64,000 nt of DNA from Artocarpus heterophyllus (GCA_025403435.1 JAJQZP010000046.1:1002774-1066773), one strand, 5' to 3'; shown: positions 1-13,103, numbered from the stretch's first letter. Notes: generated by a model not told the origin, from the sequence alone. Numbers and translations are program-made.

Positions 1-82
1 TTTGTGAGAGAAAAATACTGTAGCAAAATTGATTTAAACAATGTTTTTTGTAACCCAATTGGGGAGTGGAGCATGTACTCAC

Positions 83-3000
83 TCTAACACCCATGTTGAG
101 CTTGTATCCAAATAAAAGGCCTAAAGGGATCCCAAATAAATAATAGCATCCAATGTTCACGTATGCTACGAAAGATTGCCATCCAGCTCCAACAGCAACA
201 CCTAACATACTCAAAAGATATATTAAAACATACCCAAAAAAACAAAGAAGCAAAAGAAAAGATATTACAAAGGAAATTATGATAAGGGATTTAATTATAA
301 TCAGAACAATATATTAATTACCAGATAAAACAGGTTGAACGTCGTTAATGATAATGCAAGTTGCTAGCACTGGAGTGAGCTCCTTAACAACAGTTTTGAC
401 GTCTGTGTCCTTAGAAAATAAGGATGGATATTCATGGCGTGTGATGATCAGGATGAGTGATAAAACGACAGCAATTAGAAAGGAAGTTATCACCGCCACC
501 ACTAATGAGAATTTAGCTGTTCTTGGATGAGCTGCTCCTAGCTCATTTGATACTCTGACACTGCAAAGATTATAGTAATCAATGTAATAATTATCTCTTA
601 GATAATGTTGAAATATGATTTCTTTTCATATATAACAGATATTGAACATATATATATATATATATATATATTTGATACAATATTCATTGATAAGTGTGGT
701 TCTGCATGTCACTGACCTTATCGCTGCATTAATGCCAAACGACACCATAATAGTCCATCCCAATATATTCATGCTGCAAGGTCAAATAATAGTATTCCAC
801 AAGAGCATCAAATAGTTAGTTAAATTCTTTTATTAAAAATAATTTAGTCAAATCACAAAAGGGAGTTTAGTATGTAAATAATAATTAGGCGCCTATTATA
901 AATGTAATCCTACCCCTGTCGTCTCTAGGCACATGTACACGTGCTATATACAATTAGATCAAGTTCTGATCAAAATTAACATGATAATTTCATAGTAAGC
1001 GACTCCTGCATTGTATTTTAATTTTCATAGCTAGATATCACGTCTTGATAGTGAACAATATTATATTGATCTGACTATACACATCCATACATAATATTGG
1101 TGATAGTTTATTAGGAATCTATTGCTTTGTCGGGGAAGAATAGTATATCTTTAACATATATATATAAAGGGAGCATAATTTTTACGCGGTGCTTTCAGGA
1201 CACTCAAAACTCGAAACGTGTTATTATTTCTTTTTACTAAATATTTTTTTATTATTTTATTTTCTAGCCAAAATGTTTTATTTTTGTTTTTCAAAACATT
1301 TTTTTAACTGTCTGAAACATTTTTTTCGTAAAACATTTTTTCTTTTTTTTTTGGTTTTTTTTTCTTTTGTTATGTTTATTTTTGGTTAATTTCTTTTGTT
1401 ATGTTTTTTTTTTGTTAACATACTTAATATACTCACACTGAGCGTATACTTTTCAACCAGTAAGAAAATAATATATGGAGTATATAAAAGGTGTGAAAAA
1501 CTGACAAGAATCCATTTATTAAAAAAAAAAAGTATAAAACAAAAAAAGGTCGGCTACCTCGATCGATACTACATATCCAATGGTTACTTTTTTTTTTTGT
1601 TGTTATTTTTTTTTCTAATCATATCTAATGAGCCCCTGTTTAGAAAATTCCGAGCGATCTTAGTTTTTCTTCTTTTTTAATTAAAGCTTGCTACGGGTAG
1701 GTGGGGTATGCAAATGGTCTATGTTTACAAATTTAAAGAGTTTGCTTGGAAACATAGTTCTAATCAATGATTTGATGTTAAAATATTGTGTAGCAATTTA
1801 AATTTTATAAAAAAATACAATAATAAAATTAATTTGAATTATTTTTTTTGTTTCAAATCATGTTTCTAAACGAGCTCAAAATCTGCTAATGTCACATCAA
1901 AATAATAAGAAAAAAGTATATATAAAGTTGAGAAAATATTCATATAGATCAGTCGGTTCAAAGTGAAGTTTAATGGATAATATTATATAATTTTTTTCAT
2001 AGACTATTTAGAATTTTCAAAGAAGATTGTTTTTTTTCCTCTCTTGTGGAAGCTCAAAAAAGAAAGAAAATAAAAAGAATAGTGGTCCTTAACATTGATC
2101 AATAATGGAGGGCCTACATGATAAATCATCATAGCTAGCTAAGGTTTTCGTATATGTGTCTTGGATTCATTATTACGGGATTAGACTTTATAAGCTAATA
2201 AATATAATTCGTCCCTTTCTAAAGAAGAAGTGGAAAAGTATAATAGTTGAGAAAGAGTGAGTTTTTTTTTTTTTTTAAAGAGGTGATAAGCTAGTTTTAT
2301 ATTAATAAATTAGATATTTTTAACTTAATATTTTGTTAGTTTTTAGTTGTTTTTATTTTAATTTAATTATATTATATTTTTTAAAATATTATATTTTCCT
2401 CAATTATGTAGGTAAGTCGGACAAAATGACAATCACTTCCAAATGCTCTAATGCATGTTTCCTTTCCCATGTTGACGTGTGAAGTGAAAGCCACCTAAAG
2501 GTCAAGCCAATGTTTTGAACAGTTGATAAGAAGTAGAGGTGGCAATAAACGTGTTCGTGTCGGTACATTTATAGCACGATATGTTTAGCTCGAACACAAA
2601 CATGACACGATTAATAAATGTGCCAGAAATGCAAATACGAACATGACACGCCTATGACACGCGTAACATGGCACGACACAATTAACATGATTATTAAACA
2701 TGCCGTGACGGGTTGATATGATAACAACATGTATATGACACATTTATGACCCAGTTAACTAAAAATTTAAAAAAATAAAAAAAATAAAAAAAGCCAATAA
2801 AGAAAATTAACAAAAACACAATATCTAATTAATATTAACCCACTACAAATATTTCAAATATTTTTATTTTTAAGTTTAAATGTGTTATAAATGGGCGGGT
2901 CGTGTCATGCAGTGTCGACATGTTTACGGCCCATTTAATTAAACATGTTAAGGCGTATTAGCACGAATCGGCCTGTTTTATGGCCCAATTAATAAACTGC

Positions 3001-6000
3001 GGTCCAAACCTGTTTATCTTGTGTCGTTTTCGTATCGTATTATTGTGTCGTGTCTGAAATTGTCAGCCCTAATAACAAGGTAGAGAGACCAGCGCTATGA
3101 GGCACCCAAATTTTAGTGCTGGACCGTTCGAACAGGAGATGAAAAATTCCACTAATTTTGAATTTTAAAATAATAATCCTAATTGTTCAAGATCTATAAA
3201 TAAGTTTTTATTAGGGTATTTTAGAAGAGGCCAAATCTCTCACTACTCTGAGCCGGGGAGAAATATCAAGGCAAATTTTGTTTAGTTTTTTTATTTTTAT
3301 TTTTATTTTTAGGATTAGGAATTTTTAAGAGAGGATATTTTGAATATCAAGAAGAGAAGATTGAAGATTGGAGATTGAAGCTTGGAGACTTGTGACTTCT
3401 TCCCATGAGTTTTTCTTTCTAATTTTTTTTATCTTTTTATTTTTGTTATTTAAGATGTTGGACCCTTTATTTTTGTTTCTAGGGCTTCGATTTTGCCTAA
3501 TTATGATGTTTTGATTTTTCTTCCTATTTAGTAATGAATTATTTTTCTAGACGAGTGTTCTTCACAGTTTTTAATGCTTCTGATTAATTGGCCACTAATT
3601 AGATGCTTTGTTTATTTATAATGAGACCGACAAAAGATTTATAATTTTTCAATCGTTGTGATAAATGTCCTAAATTACATGTAAGATAGACATATACTGG
3701 CATAGTTTATGTGGTCATTATACGAAAATCTATGGAACTTAAAAATTCTTGATGATTATAATTCACATAGAAATATAATAGGTCAGTAGTTGAGGGTATT
3801 TTTGGTGTAACTTGACAGAAAGCATTGAATAAATTAGAGATATTTAACTGTCAACTAGTAGAATAATTTAAGACTGATGAGAAATTTTACCTAAATCGGA
3901 TTAATTAAAGTGAAATTGGAAACTCTACATCTTTAGGTTGTTGAATTTTTATTTTATTTTATTTTGCTTTTTGTTTATTTTTACTTTTTTTTTATTTTCT
4001 CAATACCATTTATTTCTTTTCGATTATTCAAATAAAGTTAGAGTTAATATAATTTCGATACTTAGTAGACAATCAGTTTTGATAGAAACGATACTCTATT
4101 CATTTTTTATTACTTGTTAGAACGATAACGTGTAGTTGCGCTATGCAAATTTTCACAACAGGATAGTTTTAATCATGCTTACCATATGGAGAGGGCATCC
4201 ACAGATACTTGTGCATTCTTTAAATAACCAGCAAATAGAATAAGTGCCATAAAGTACCACGTTTCCAAGCTGCAAATCATGCACATGTAAATGCAAATTA
4301 ACATAAACCGCAATATACGAACAAACAAATAAGATAGAGACCATCTTTTTGCCTTTTAAAAAGCGGGATACATTTTTGTGCAAGTGCTAAGTAGTAAAAG
4401 AAAAAGAATAACCAGCCAAATTAAAAGGGAGAGAAAAAGAGGATTTAGTAATGATAGAAAAAAAACATATTCCAATATTCCAACTTTTATCACCGCATAC
4501 TTTTGTCAATCATTCACTTACATATATTCGACTTAAAAATCTCACATATAATCTTTAGAACCAGAAAAACTCATTTATTTTTTTTTGAAAAGATAAATAT
4601 AGTATTTGAAAAGTGTGATTAAAAGTAATTTTAATTAAAAATATTGTAGCATGTGAGACTTTTACATTGTTTATCTAACTAAGATCTAAACACCTTAAAA
4701 AATGGGAGGAGGCAGCTGGCGTTATGGCCATTATCAAAGAGACTATCACAGACGCTAATAACGTTCACCAACAGCTTTTAATTAAAGTATGTTTTATTGA
4801 GGAGCCTGTATGTGCCAGTTGTTAGAATACACGTGTCATGATTATAAAAAAAATGTTTGAGAATCAAGTTAGAAGTTAAAGTTGCAACTTAAATTTTATA
4901 ACATATAAGGGTTTTATATAATGATATACTTTTATTTTATAGTTATAAAAGAGATTTACACTATAGTAATTGAAACCTTAAAGTTAGAAGTTAGTTTGTA
5001 AACACTATCAAACATGTTAAATTGAGTACGGGACTAACAGAAATCAAGTCTTTTCACGTTTGAAATCTTTAATAATAATAAATAAAAAAAAAGAATCTTA
5101 AAATCTTAAACTACAAAGTAATCATTTGCCTCTAGGCCAACTACAACTACCCATGAAGAACTGATTTATATAAGCCCGTTTAGAAAAACGGTTGTTTATA
5201 ATTATAAATAGTATAAATTTTTTATATGTTTTAGCATAAAACTCTCCTGTGTAACAGTTTTTAAATTAAAATCGTGTATTTCAATTGTTTTTTCAAACAG
5301 GTATATTATTTGATTAGATGAAAGCTAGTGACCCCAACAAGTATCCAACCAACAAACTTCATGATGTTACAACAAACGACAGAATCTTAATTATCTCAAA
5401 CAGAGATTAGCTCAACTGGTTTAGAGTTGTCTTACCAGAGCATGACCGCCGATGCGAACGACAACTTAACGAATCCCCAGAGATTGTGAAACGCCTTCCA
5501 TGAAAACCCAGACCAAGCTCTCCCACAAGTCCCGCTGAAGATGTAAACCATCTGAGCCACCACTATGAACCACCACGACGCGTTCAGCACCACGGCGGCG
5601 CCGACAAGTCCCCACCCCAGCTTCAGCATCAGCAGCCAGCTGAAGAACGTGTGGAGCACCAGAGCCGCCGCCGCGATCGCCGCCATAACCATGATCTTGC
5701 TCTGCGCCTGCAGGAACTTGGCGATCGGGAAGTTCATGGCGTATGCGAACAGCTGAGGGATCATCCAGGTGGCGAACACCCCTGCCCCCTCCGAAATCTC
5801 CGGCGTCTGGCCGATCAGCCTCAGCAGCGGCTCGGCGAATATGTAGATCGAGCTCAACAACACTCCGGTCGTCATGAGTATGACCCACGACCTTTGCAAA
5901 TACACTCCCAGCATGTCGACCTGACCCGCTCCATAAGCTTGACCGCACAGAGTCTCCAGGGCGCTTCCCATGCCAAGCTTATAAAGAATTAGGTTTTATT

Positions 6001-6506
6001 TAGTTACGGAACTTGACGAAGATAAAAAATACATATATTTTTTAAACTGAGGCATAATATACTACCATGACACCGAAGGAGAACCCGGCAATGACGGAGT
6101 TCTCGACGGAGACGGCGGCGAGGGCGAGAGTGCCGACGTGGCCGGCGAAGACTTGAGTGACGGCGCCGAGAGAGTAACGGCATATGGAAGTGAAGATGGC
6201 GGGGCCGGCTAAGTACCAAAGCTTCTTTGACTCTTTGCAGAATTCTCTGAAGAAGTCATGGGCGCCGTTGATGGGTTGTATATCGCCGCCGTGTGGTGTG
6301 AATGAGATGGAGGAGGAGGAGGAGGAAGACGGATTTTCGGGGTGGCTGAGAAGAGGCTGCAGGTGGTCATGGCGGTTTTGATGATCGTCGTTTGTGGAGG
6401 AGGAGGAGGAGATAAGTGATGGCTGGTGATTAGTGTTGTCGGCCTTCATTGCTGAGCTTAAACTTTTTGACAATGACAAGGAAGTCTTTACTTCTGATTC
6501 GAACAC
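83..6506 (-). CDS. MATE/DETOXIFICATION efflux transporter, gene 1 (3' end outside window)
   Basis: A MATE-family secondary transporter, expected to export or sequester organic compounds by cation antiport across the tonoplast or plasma membrane. Six exons join in frame with GT-AG sites: 6506-6066, 5977-5436, 4269-4183, 773-717, 560-322 and 201-83. Exon sizes match genes 3 and 4 except exon 1, which is 441 bp. The family block [18 protein letters not shown] opens exon 2 and [16 protein letters not shown] opens exon 5. The terminal exon, beginning GIW in the paralogs, must lie left of base 1, because base 82 starts a GTGAGT donor. The N-terminus is long, hydrophilic and Ser-rich. Translation may start at 6506 or at the in-frame Met at 6449; the second gives an N-terminus closer in length to the paralogs. 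No lesion is seen. Exons 1 and 2 are GC-rich against AT-rich introns. By sequence it looks closest to the Arabidopsis DTX27-DTX35 group, but this is recognition only and the substrate is unknown. Confidence 0.9.
1738..1877. mobile_element. Small MITE-like element
   Basis: The left end GAGTTTGCTTGGAAACATAG and the reverse complement of the right end (GAGCTCGTTTAGAAACATGA) match imperfectly as terminal inverted repeats. The interior is AT-rich and non-coding. No target duplication is clear, so superfamily and exact ends are uncertain. Confidence 0.38.
2534..3071. mobile_element. Non-autonomous hAT-like element
   Basis: A 538 bp element bounded by short terminal inverted repeats: TAGAGGTGGCAAT on the left, TAGGGCTGACAAT as reverse complement of the right. 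It is flanked by 8 bp direct repeats ATAAGAAG (2526-2533) and ATAACAAG (3072-3079), which differ at one base. An 8 bp target duplication is typical of hAT transposons. The subterminal regions are rich in GACACG/CGTGTC words in both orientations, as expected of transposase-binding repeats. There is no transposase frame. It lies within intron 3 of gene 1. Confidence 0.72.
4270..5435 (-). other. Intron 2 of gene 1
   Basis: AT-rich intron between exons 2 and 3. A stretch near 5175-5310 starts with CCCGTTTAG and ends near CAAACAGG, like a worn MITE. No gene is seen. Confidence 0.75.
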
Positions 6507-8057
6507 TAGATGTAGAGCCTGTTTTCACTTGCCAACAATTAAAAAGAAAAGGAAGGCTAGTGATTTCTTCTACTATACTTAATTAAATTAACTACTGGAC
6601 AATTAACAATAATTTTAGGTTTTCATCATGCATGATGTGAAAATAAAAACATAATAACAAAGAGGACTTTTTAATCTTTTTTTCCTGCCAAGGAAGACTT
6701 CAAATTTGTCACGACTGCTTGGATGGTATGGGTGCCCCAAAATATTCTTTCTATTATTTACTTTGCACATGAGACATGATCACAAGGACTTATACGAGAA
6801 CTGAACTTTTTTCCTTTTTAGCCAAAAGTAAAAATACGCTCAAAATTTCCTTACTGACCCATTTGATTTTTTTAATTAAAAATGAAAAACAAAAATTAAA
6901 TTTTTATAACAACAATTACCGTCACAATAAAAGTTTAAATTATAGTAAAATGTGTGAAACAAACGAGACATATATTGTTTTATGAAGACAGTACCCATAT
7001 GTATACCCATGTTTCTTAGAAGATCACATGCCGTTTTCGCCGTTGATGTCATTTTCATAATTTTTTCTATTTTTTTTTCCTGTTTTTGTTCTCCCAATGA
7101 TGTTGTTGTCCTATTTCATGTCAGTCTTTCAATTTATTTCATTTGCGTAGAATGATGTCGTTCTCCTATTTCATGTCAGTCTTTCAATTTATTTCATTTG
7201 CGTAGAATGATGTCGTTTTCCGTGTTCGCGTTGTCTTGTAGATTTTAGTTGTAATGCATGTTGGCCTGATCCTAGGCCCATGTAAGTTTTGGGCCGGGTT
7301 TGGAGGTTGACGAGATAACTAGCTCAATTACATTTATTGAATTAAAATATAATTTTAATTTATAAAAATTTTACAAATATTTTATAATGATATTATTAAA
7401 TTTATTTATATGTAATTGTATAGTACAATATGTAATATCATTAAGATAATTACTATATCCTTAAGCACATTTTTAAAATATTTTGAATATTGTGTTGGAT
7501 TTTAACTTTATAACAATAATTTGGACACGTATTGTAATTTTTTCTTTTTTCTTTTTTAACTAAGCTGGCCTATTTTGTTTAGAGAAAAGAATTAAACCAT
7601 CATTAATTGGTAACAAAAATAAATAGACGAAAAGATAACAATGTATAGTAAATAGTCTATTTAGATTAAAACAAAATTAATTTTTATATAGAATGATGTA
7701 GAAAAATACACGAAGCAACAACGAGATAATGAAAAACAAAAACAACAAGAAAGAAAAGAAGAAAATGAAGAAAAATGAGGCAAAATTAGAAATTCAAGTG
7801 TTTAAAAAGAACACGTGATTGTAAAAATGCTATGTACTTAAATATTTTTAAAAATATGCTATTTGCTTACAATAAAATTAAAATTGTGTTATTTGGTGCA
7901 ATTTTTTTTTTCTCTTTTGGCAATTATATGAGCCGGGTGGCAGAGATTGATATTTCTACTCACTTTACATATCAATTATGATCACATGGACTTATATGAA
8001 AACTGACATGGGGAATTTAGCTAAAAAAGAAAATTTGATTCATATGCTCAAAAATTT
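6507..8057. other. Upstream region of gene 1
   Basis: AT-rich intergenic DNA holding the presumed 5' UTR and promoter of gene 1. The only distinct structure is the 55 bp tandem repeat at 7096-7221. No convincing TATA box position could be assigned. Confidence 0.6.
7096..7221. repeat. 55 bp tandem repeat
   Basis: Two full near-identical copies and a partial third start at 7096, 7151 and 7206, each opening with AATGATGT(T/C)GTT. The unit contains CTATTTCATGTCAGTC. It lies in the upstream region of gene 1. Confidence 0.85.
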
Positions 8058-10435
8058 TGTTGGAAAAATAGTATGCAGCGGAAATTTAAAAATTTTTAAT
8101 CAGAGTATTTTCTAGACCACAAGTTTGACATGCTATATGTATAAATTAACCAGATCTTACTAACTTTTGAATGCTAAAGAGCTCCTGCAAGCTGTGAAGA
8201 GAAAGGCATTCCAGAAGAGCCTCAACCAACTAGTCTTTTTTGCTATTCTTTATTCACGATCGGTATATGTGTGGGTACACCTTATATAGCTCTTCCCTAG
8301 TGACTCTCTTTCTAACAAATTGAGAAAACCTAGAACTAGCATTCGTGATTTGTGAACAATAGCTCTTCGGGGAGTTTTAGAAACACACAGTCTAGAGTGC
8401 TCACTCTTAATTTCGCAACTGATCTAAATAACATAAAAAACTCACTTCCTATTTATAGAGGTCGTCTCCATGGTTGGTTATTATCAAATAAAACCTCAAA
8501 AATTTGAATCTGGATCAATATCTGACAAAACCGCGTCTGAAATGCGTGATTAAAAAATCGCTAGATCAATAGGCCGAACTAATTGACCAGCTTGCCAAAC
8601 TTATGATAAATGATCCCTACGAATCTTTTATTTCCCACCCAAGATTCTTTCGATAAAAGCCTCAGTTTTAATTCAAATAACCTAATAGAGAAGTTATCTG
8701 ATTAAAACAACCATATCTATATAATCTCTACGAAAATAAATATTCCTAAAGAAGGGGGTTTAAGAGTTAGAGAGGGTTTGAGTTAGAGAAATTTTGAATA
8801 AATAAGGAAGCTAATGGCGTTGGCTCGAGATTAAATTTGGACAGGGTATTAAAAATTTCAAATATGTGAAATCTTTCATGACGGTTTTTACTAAAAACTA
8901 TCATGAAAGGTTGAATCTTACATGACAGTTTTTATAAAAACCGTCATAAAAGGTTAAATCTTACACAACAGTTTTTATAAAAACCGTCATAAAAGGTTGA
9001 ATCTTACACGACAGTTTTTAGCAAAAACCATCGTGTAAAATTACACCTGCCATGAAGATTTTTAGTAAAAACCGTCGTGAAAGGAACCACATCACTAACA
9101 TGACGGTTTTCATATTTTTAGGCATACTTTTTGTGTTTTTATCTCCTTTTACCATGACAGGTTTTGAAAAAGTCGTTAAATAAGGGTTGTATAATCTTAA
9201 GTTTTTAGTAATATTTGGATAATTCAACAAGTGTATTTTGAATTAATTTTAATAAACAAACATAAATTATCTAATCCTATCGAATTTCAGCCAATCTAAT
9301 GATTTAACATAAGTTACCAATTTATTGGAAAAGCACGCTATAACATTACAGGATTTATTATGATGAGCTAGCAAAAGGGACCTGATGAATCTATATAGTT
9401 TAAGCTCCCAATAATTATAAAACCCAATATCTTATATATATATATATATATATATATATTTCATAATTATCAACTCTAACGCTACTCCAATAAAAGCTTA
9501 AAGCTGCACTCTCAAACTATATAAAATTACAAAGCCCAAGTAGCTAAGTATCCGTGACATATCATAATATGTTGTATCCCCATAAGATATCTATAATCTG
9601 CTTAAGGATAAATTTTGTCTTACCTTCATGATTATTTTTCTTTTACGTTCCATTATCTCACCATTGAAAAACTTACCATCCAGACACAGTATACCATTCG
9701 GTTACACCTATGTATCTAAATGGTTGAGCACTTCAGTCTTCCAATTACAGGATAACGCATATAAGAGGACATCATCGACTCCTAAAGAGGAGCTCTATAT
9801 TCCGCATCTATGAATAAGAGGTCTACGCTATTAAGAGCTATGTCTCTAATATATTGGTATGCGTACCAACATAAAATGTGGATGCTACCCTTTGGTATAT
9901 CAAAAAAACATAAATCAAGATAACGGGCCCACTATTCATCTTAGAATTAAGATACAACACATATGATTGTCTAAAGTGAATTAATTTGTTGAGATATAAT
10001 TATTAATCCAAATCAATTACACTTCATGTCTCGATCCAATACATCATCACCTATGACAATACACCAATATTTTTATTTGTGAAGTCTACCTCCAATGGCC
10101 AAGACAAACCATTTCCTGTTAGGGATATAGACAACATAACAATTTTTGCATGAATAAAGTGCCCAAGTTTATTCCCTCGATTGTGGATCCTATGATTTAG
10201 ACCGTCACTTTAAGAATCATGTCTTTCACATAATCAGTCCATCATATACCTGATTCTCAAAGGTTTAGATCGATAGTCTTAGACGTTTGTTTGCTTATCA
10301 TACATCCAACAAATATGAACGTAAAGAGGACAACAATTTGGTATATGAATAATAAATTCTTTATTGATAAAAATGTCTCCAAAAACATATTACATTTTTC
10401 CTCCTTAGGGCATACATGTCTAACAAATTTACCAT
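8058..10435 (-). mobile_element. Solo LTR of the Copia 1 family
   Basis: The sequence runs from TGTTGGAAA to TGTCTAACA and aligns along most of its length with the LTRs of Copia 1 (30910-32934 and 38569-40593). It is clearly more diverged and carries an inserted block of hairpin repeats near 8745-9222. The flanks AATTT (8053-8057) and AATTT (10436-10440) form a perfect 5 bp target duplication, so this is a true solo LTR left by recombination of a full element. Read on the minus strand it keeps a TATA box, TATAAATAGG, near 8451. Its small open frames are not genes. Confidence 0.88.
8866..9190. repeat. Array of hairpin repeats inside the solo LTR
   Basis: About five units of roughly 55-60 bp, each pairing a (A/C)ATGACGGTTTTTA-like arm with a TAAAAACCGTCAT-like arm, separated by AAGGTTGAATCTTAC-like spacers. 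The block is absent from the LTRs of Copia 1, so it is an insertion or local expansion in this copy. Every unit can fold on itself. It may be the body of a small DNA transposon. Confidence 0.7.
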
Positions 10436-10495
10436 TAGCTCGTTTAATTCATAGGTTTAAATAAAAAAAATTAAACAAAAATTCAATTTTTTATA

Positions 10496-10726
10496 GGGAA
10501 TTCTTATGGTGGAGAAAGTGATTTTGCACCACCAATGGAGCTTGTTGTGTTAACTATTGGATTAATTTTTTAAGGTTTGATATGCAACAATCCACATTAA
10601 AAATTTACAGAGCATGACACAAAACTACTTCTAATCGTTGTTGATACAGTTAAAAAGTTAATCCAATGACTAAAACAATGTGTACTATAGGTAGTGAAAA
10701 ATTACCTTCTCTACCATAAGATTCCC
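10496..10726. mobile_element. Foldback MITE of about 230 bp
   Basis: The left end GGGAATTCTTATGGTGGAGA matches the reverse complement of the right end, GGGAATCTTATGGTAGAGAA, with few differences. The inverted pairing continues inward: TTAACTATTGGATTAA pairs with TTAATCCAATGACTAA. It is therefore nearly palindromic throughout. No clear target duplication is seen, so the superfamily is open. Confidence 0.7.
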
Positions 10727-10740
10727 ATTTAACGTCATCT

Positions 10741-13103
10741 TAGGTGAGAAATTTGTTTCGAGCTAACTCCAGTAACTTTAATGCTCCAATGGCTAAAGTC
10801 GTTTGTGGTGTTATGTCATTGACAAGGCCCAAGAGTAGGTCCTCGTAGAGATACCTTCAGAGCTTATTGACTCTAGAAAGGACATCATTATGAGATTTAT
10901 TGAGGTTTCAAAGAGGAGCCATAATGTCAAGGATCATGGTTAGCTCATCATCACCATGATTTTTGATGTTAAGGGTGTCATGGAGCAAAGCAGACTCCTT
11001 CATCTCTTAAGAAATTCCTTCATGAGCGAAGCGAGTTCTCTTGAGTCGAGATATCATGGTAGTTCAATGGCCTAATTTTCCCAGTAGGGTTGCTTTAATG
11101 TTAGGGTCTGGCATTTTTGTCGGGTGTTATGTGTCAGGGTAACACACATATAAGTCTTTAATTCGTTGGTGTTGATATTGACATAGTTGGAGCACTTAAT
11201 AAGTCCATACACTGTAGCTTCAGTAGGGCCTCCAACGAAGCATCATAGATGATTAGGCCTGACATGAGCTAAAGAAAGCAGCTAGAGCACTTGATATTGA
11301 TATAGCTGGAGCACTTGATAAGTCCATACAAAGTAGCTTCCACTGGACCTCCAACAAAGTATTGCAGATAATTAGGCCAAACATGGGCTAACGAAAGTGA
11401 TTTCTAGGGCCTACTTCATTGCCAAAGAACCAAAATTCTATTGTGAGATTAAGAGAACACAAAATAGAACAATAAAGAAACTGACCTAAGTGGAGATGGT
11501 GGGAGGAGTATTCAACGGTTGATAGAGATTTGATTCAGAAGGTAGAGATAAAGCTATCGCTGTGGGGGATGGAGAAAAAGCTAAAAGGATATCTTCTTGA
11601 AACGGAAAAAGGGAGATATGGTGAACATAGTTAAAGGGATGGAGGTTTTGGATCTTTTGGTTTTCCTGACACGTGCCCCGTAGGCAAACACAAGTCATCT
11701 TCGGCGTTGAGTTTAGATTGACGAAATATGAAACTTAAGATTTGGAGGTTTCTAAGGGTTGTGATAGGCTTTATTAAAATTCCTAAGTGTTTTAGGAACA
11801 CACTCACAAAACTCAAAAAAGCTAAAGAGCTCCCGACGGAGGACATAATCTCCGGGAGTGGAGACAAAGAATTTCTCCGAAAATTTCCAAGTTCAAAGAA
11901 CACAAACTTGGAGAAGCAGAAGACTTTCAGAGATTCTTGAGAGAAAAACAACTTGAAATAAATAGGTATGATCCTCTAAAAGTTTGTCTTTTGAATGGTG
12001 AAGTTGGGGGTATTTATAGGAGAAGTTGATGAAGTCTGGAGGTTTGCTCCAAAAGTGGCGCATCTGTGTTTTGAGAGTGTGTGCATCTCTACATTCCTTT
12101 TGGAGCAAATGCGTTAGGGACTTTCTTCATTTGAATTTTAGGTTGGCTATAAATGGTACTATGCAATTATGGCAAATTCCAGATTTCATGTTGATCTTAG
12201 AGCTTCCTGTAGGTGTGAACCTCCTAGGGAGTTTGACTCTCCATTTCTAAAGGCCTAATGTGAGTGATACTTCCTTCGGCACAAGGTTTCACCATTTTTG
12301 CTAAGTGTAAAACACCTAACACATGATCAGAAAGTCTCCAAAAAATGCATGCAAGAAGTGCTCGCGGTGGTGCATGCGTGACGCCTCTGAAGCAGGTCCG
12401 AAACTTTGAACAAAGGTTGTATTAACACAAAGAGGGCCCTCTCAAAAGGTATGCTCCTGAAGGTACACCCTGGGTGAGATTCAGATTGCCCTAAAATGTA
12501 GTAAAGTGAATTCCATCAGAATGAGTTTGTTGAAAATTTAAAAATCACAATTTTTGGACCAAACATGAGAATCTGCAAGATTCTCATTCCCGCTTCAAAA
12601 ATACTGCATACCAAACACCCACTAAGTGTGCAAAATTTATTAAATATATAAAAAAAAACTACACTGCAAGCCAAATCACTCTATTAATATTCAATATTAT
12701 CGGACCATCATATCTTACCACTAAATAACTATCAGTTGAAAAGGCATTTTACTTGGCCCACCGGTGGAGACAAATTAAGTAAATGTCGTACCATGCATAA
12801 ATTTTACTACTAATCCTAATATTAACGCTCGAAGAAATCTTTTATTTTTGCAATGCAACAAGCTTTTCAATTTTTCAAAAAATAAAGTGCAAAAGCTGAT
12901 TTCTCCGGCCAAACATTACATCATCATGTTGTTTTTTCCTTGTACATTGACGTGGCTCTTCATTTTTCTACATCTTTCCCTTTGGAATCTGAATGACTTC
13001 CCCATTTCTTTATCCTCTGTTCAGCTTTTGAAGCCTGCATTAATGTTTATAAATGCCATGTTCAATTTTGTATTATCTACTCTACCCTATACATTGGCTT
13101 AGC
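10741..13103. other. Intergenic region between solo LTR and gene 2, degenerate repeats
   Basis: Downstream of pseudogene 2. The part from 10741 to 12500 is less AT-rich and has weak, broken frames on both strands. It looks like an old transposon remnant, but I recognise no protein domain. It contains the 119 bp tandem duplication at 11174. From 12500 to 13103 only AT-rich sequence is seen. Confidence 0.5.
11174..11400. repeat. 119 bp tandem duplication
   Basis: Two diverged copies start at 11174 and 11293 with GATATTGA(C/T)ATAG(T/C)TGGAGC. On the minus strand both can be read as a related peptide containing VGGP(V/T)EAT(L/V)YGLIKCS, which hints that the parent sequence was coding. I do not recognise the protein. 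Confidence 0.65.

Larger units (their letters stand above)
774..4182 (-). other. Intron 3 of gene 1
   Basis: This 3.4 kb intron separates exons 3 and 4. It holds a T-rich tract at about 1200-1400 with repeated AAACATTTTTT words, a small MITE at 1738-1877 and a hAT-like element at 2534-3071. From 3080 to 4180 I see only AT-rich unique-looking sequence and no supported gene. Confidence 0.8.

Noticed and set aside
1189..1680. Phe-rich open frames in intron 3 of gene 1
   Set aside because: They come from T-rich low-complexity sequence, with no domain and in the intron of another gene.
5565..5992. Plus-strand open frames opposite exon 2 of gene 1, with equivalents at 16742-16942, 28471-28827 and 62889-63197
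   Set aside because: They are antisense shadows of the GC-rich, conserved exon 2. Similarity among them follows from the MATE coding strand.
6004..6219. Arg-rich minus-strand frames overlapping exon 1 (also 28824-29054 and 63262-63462)
   Set aside because: Alternate-frame reading of MATE exon 1; the real frame carries the family motifs and joins exon 2 in phase.
11486..12250. Cluster of short frames on both strands resembling a small gene
   Set aside because: No recognised domain, mutually overlapping on opposite strands, no consistent splice pattern; left as degenerate repeat sequence.
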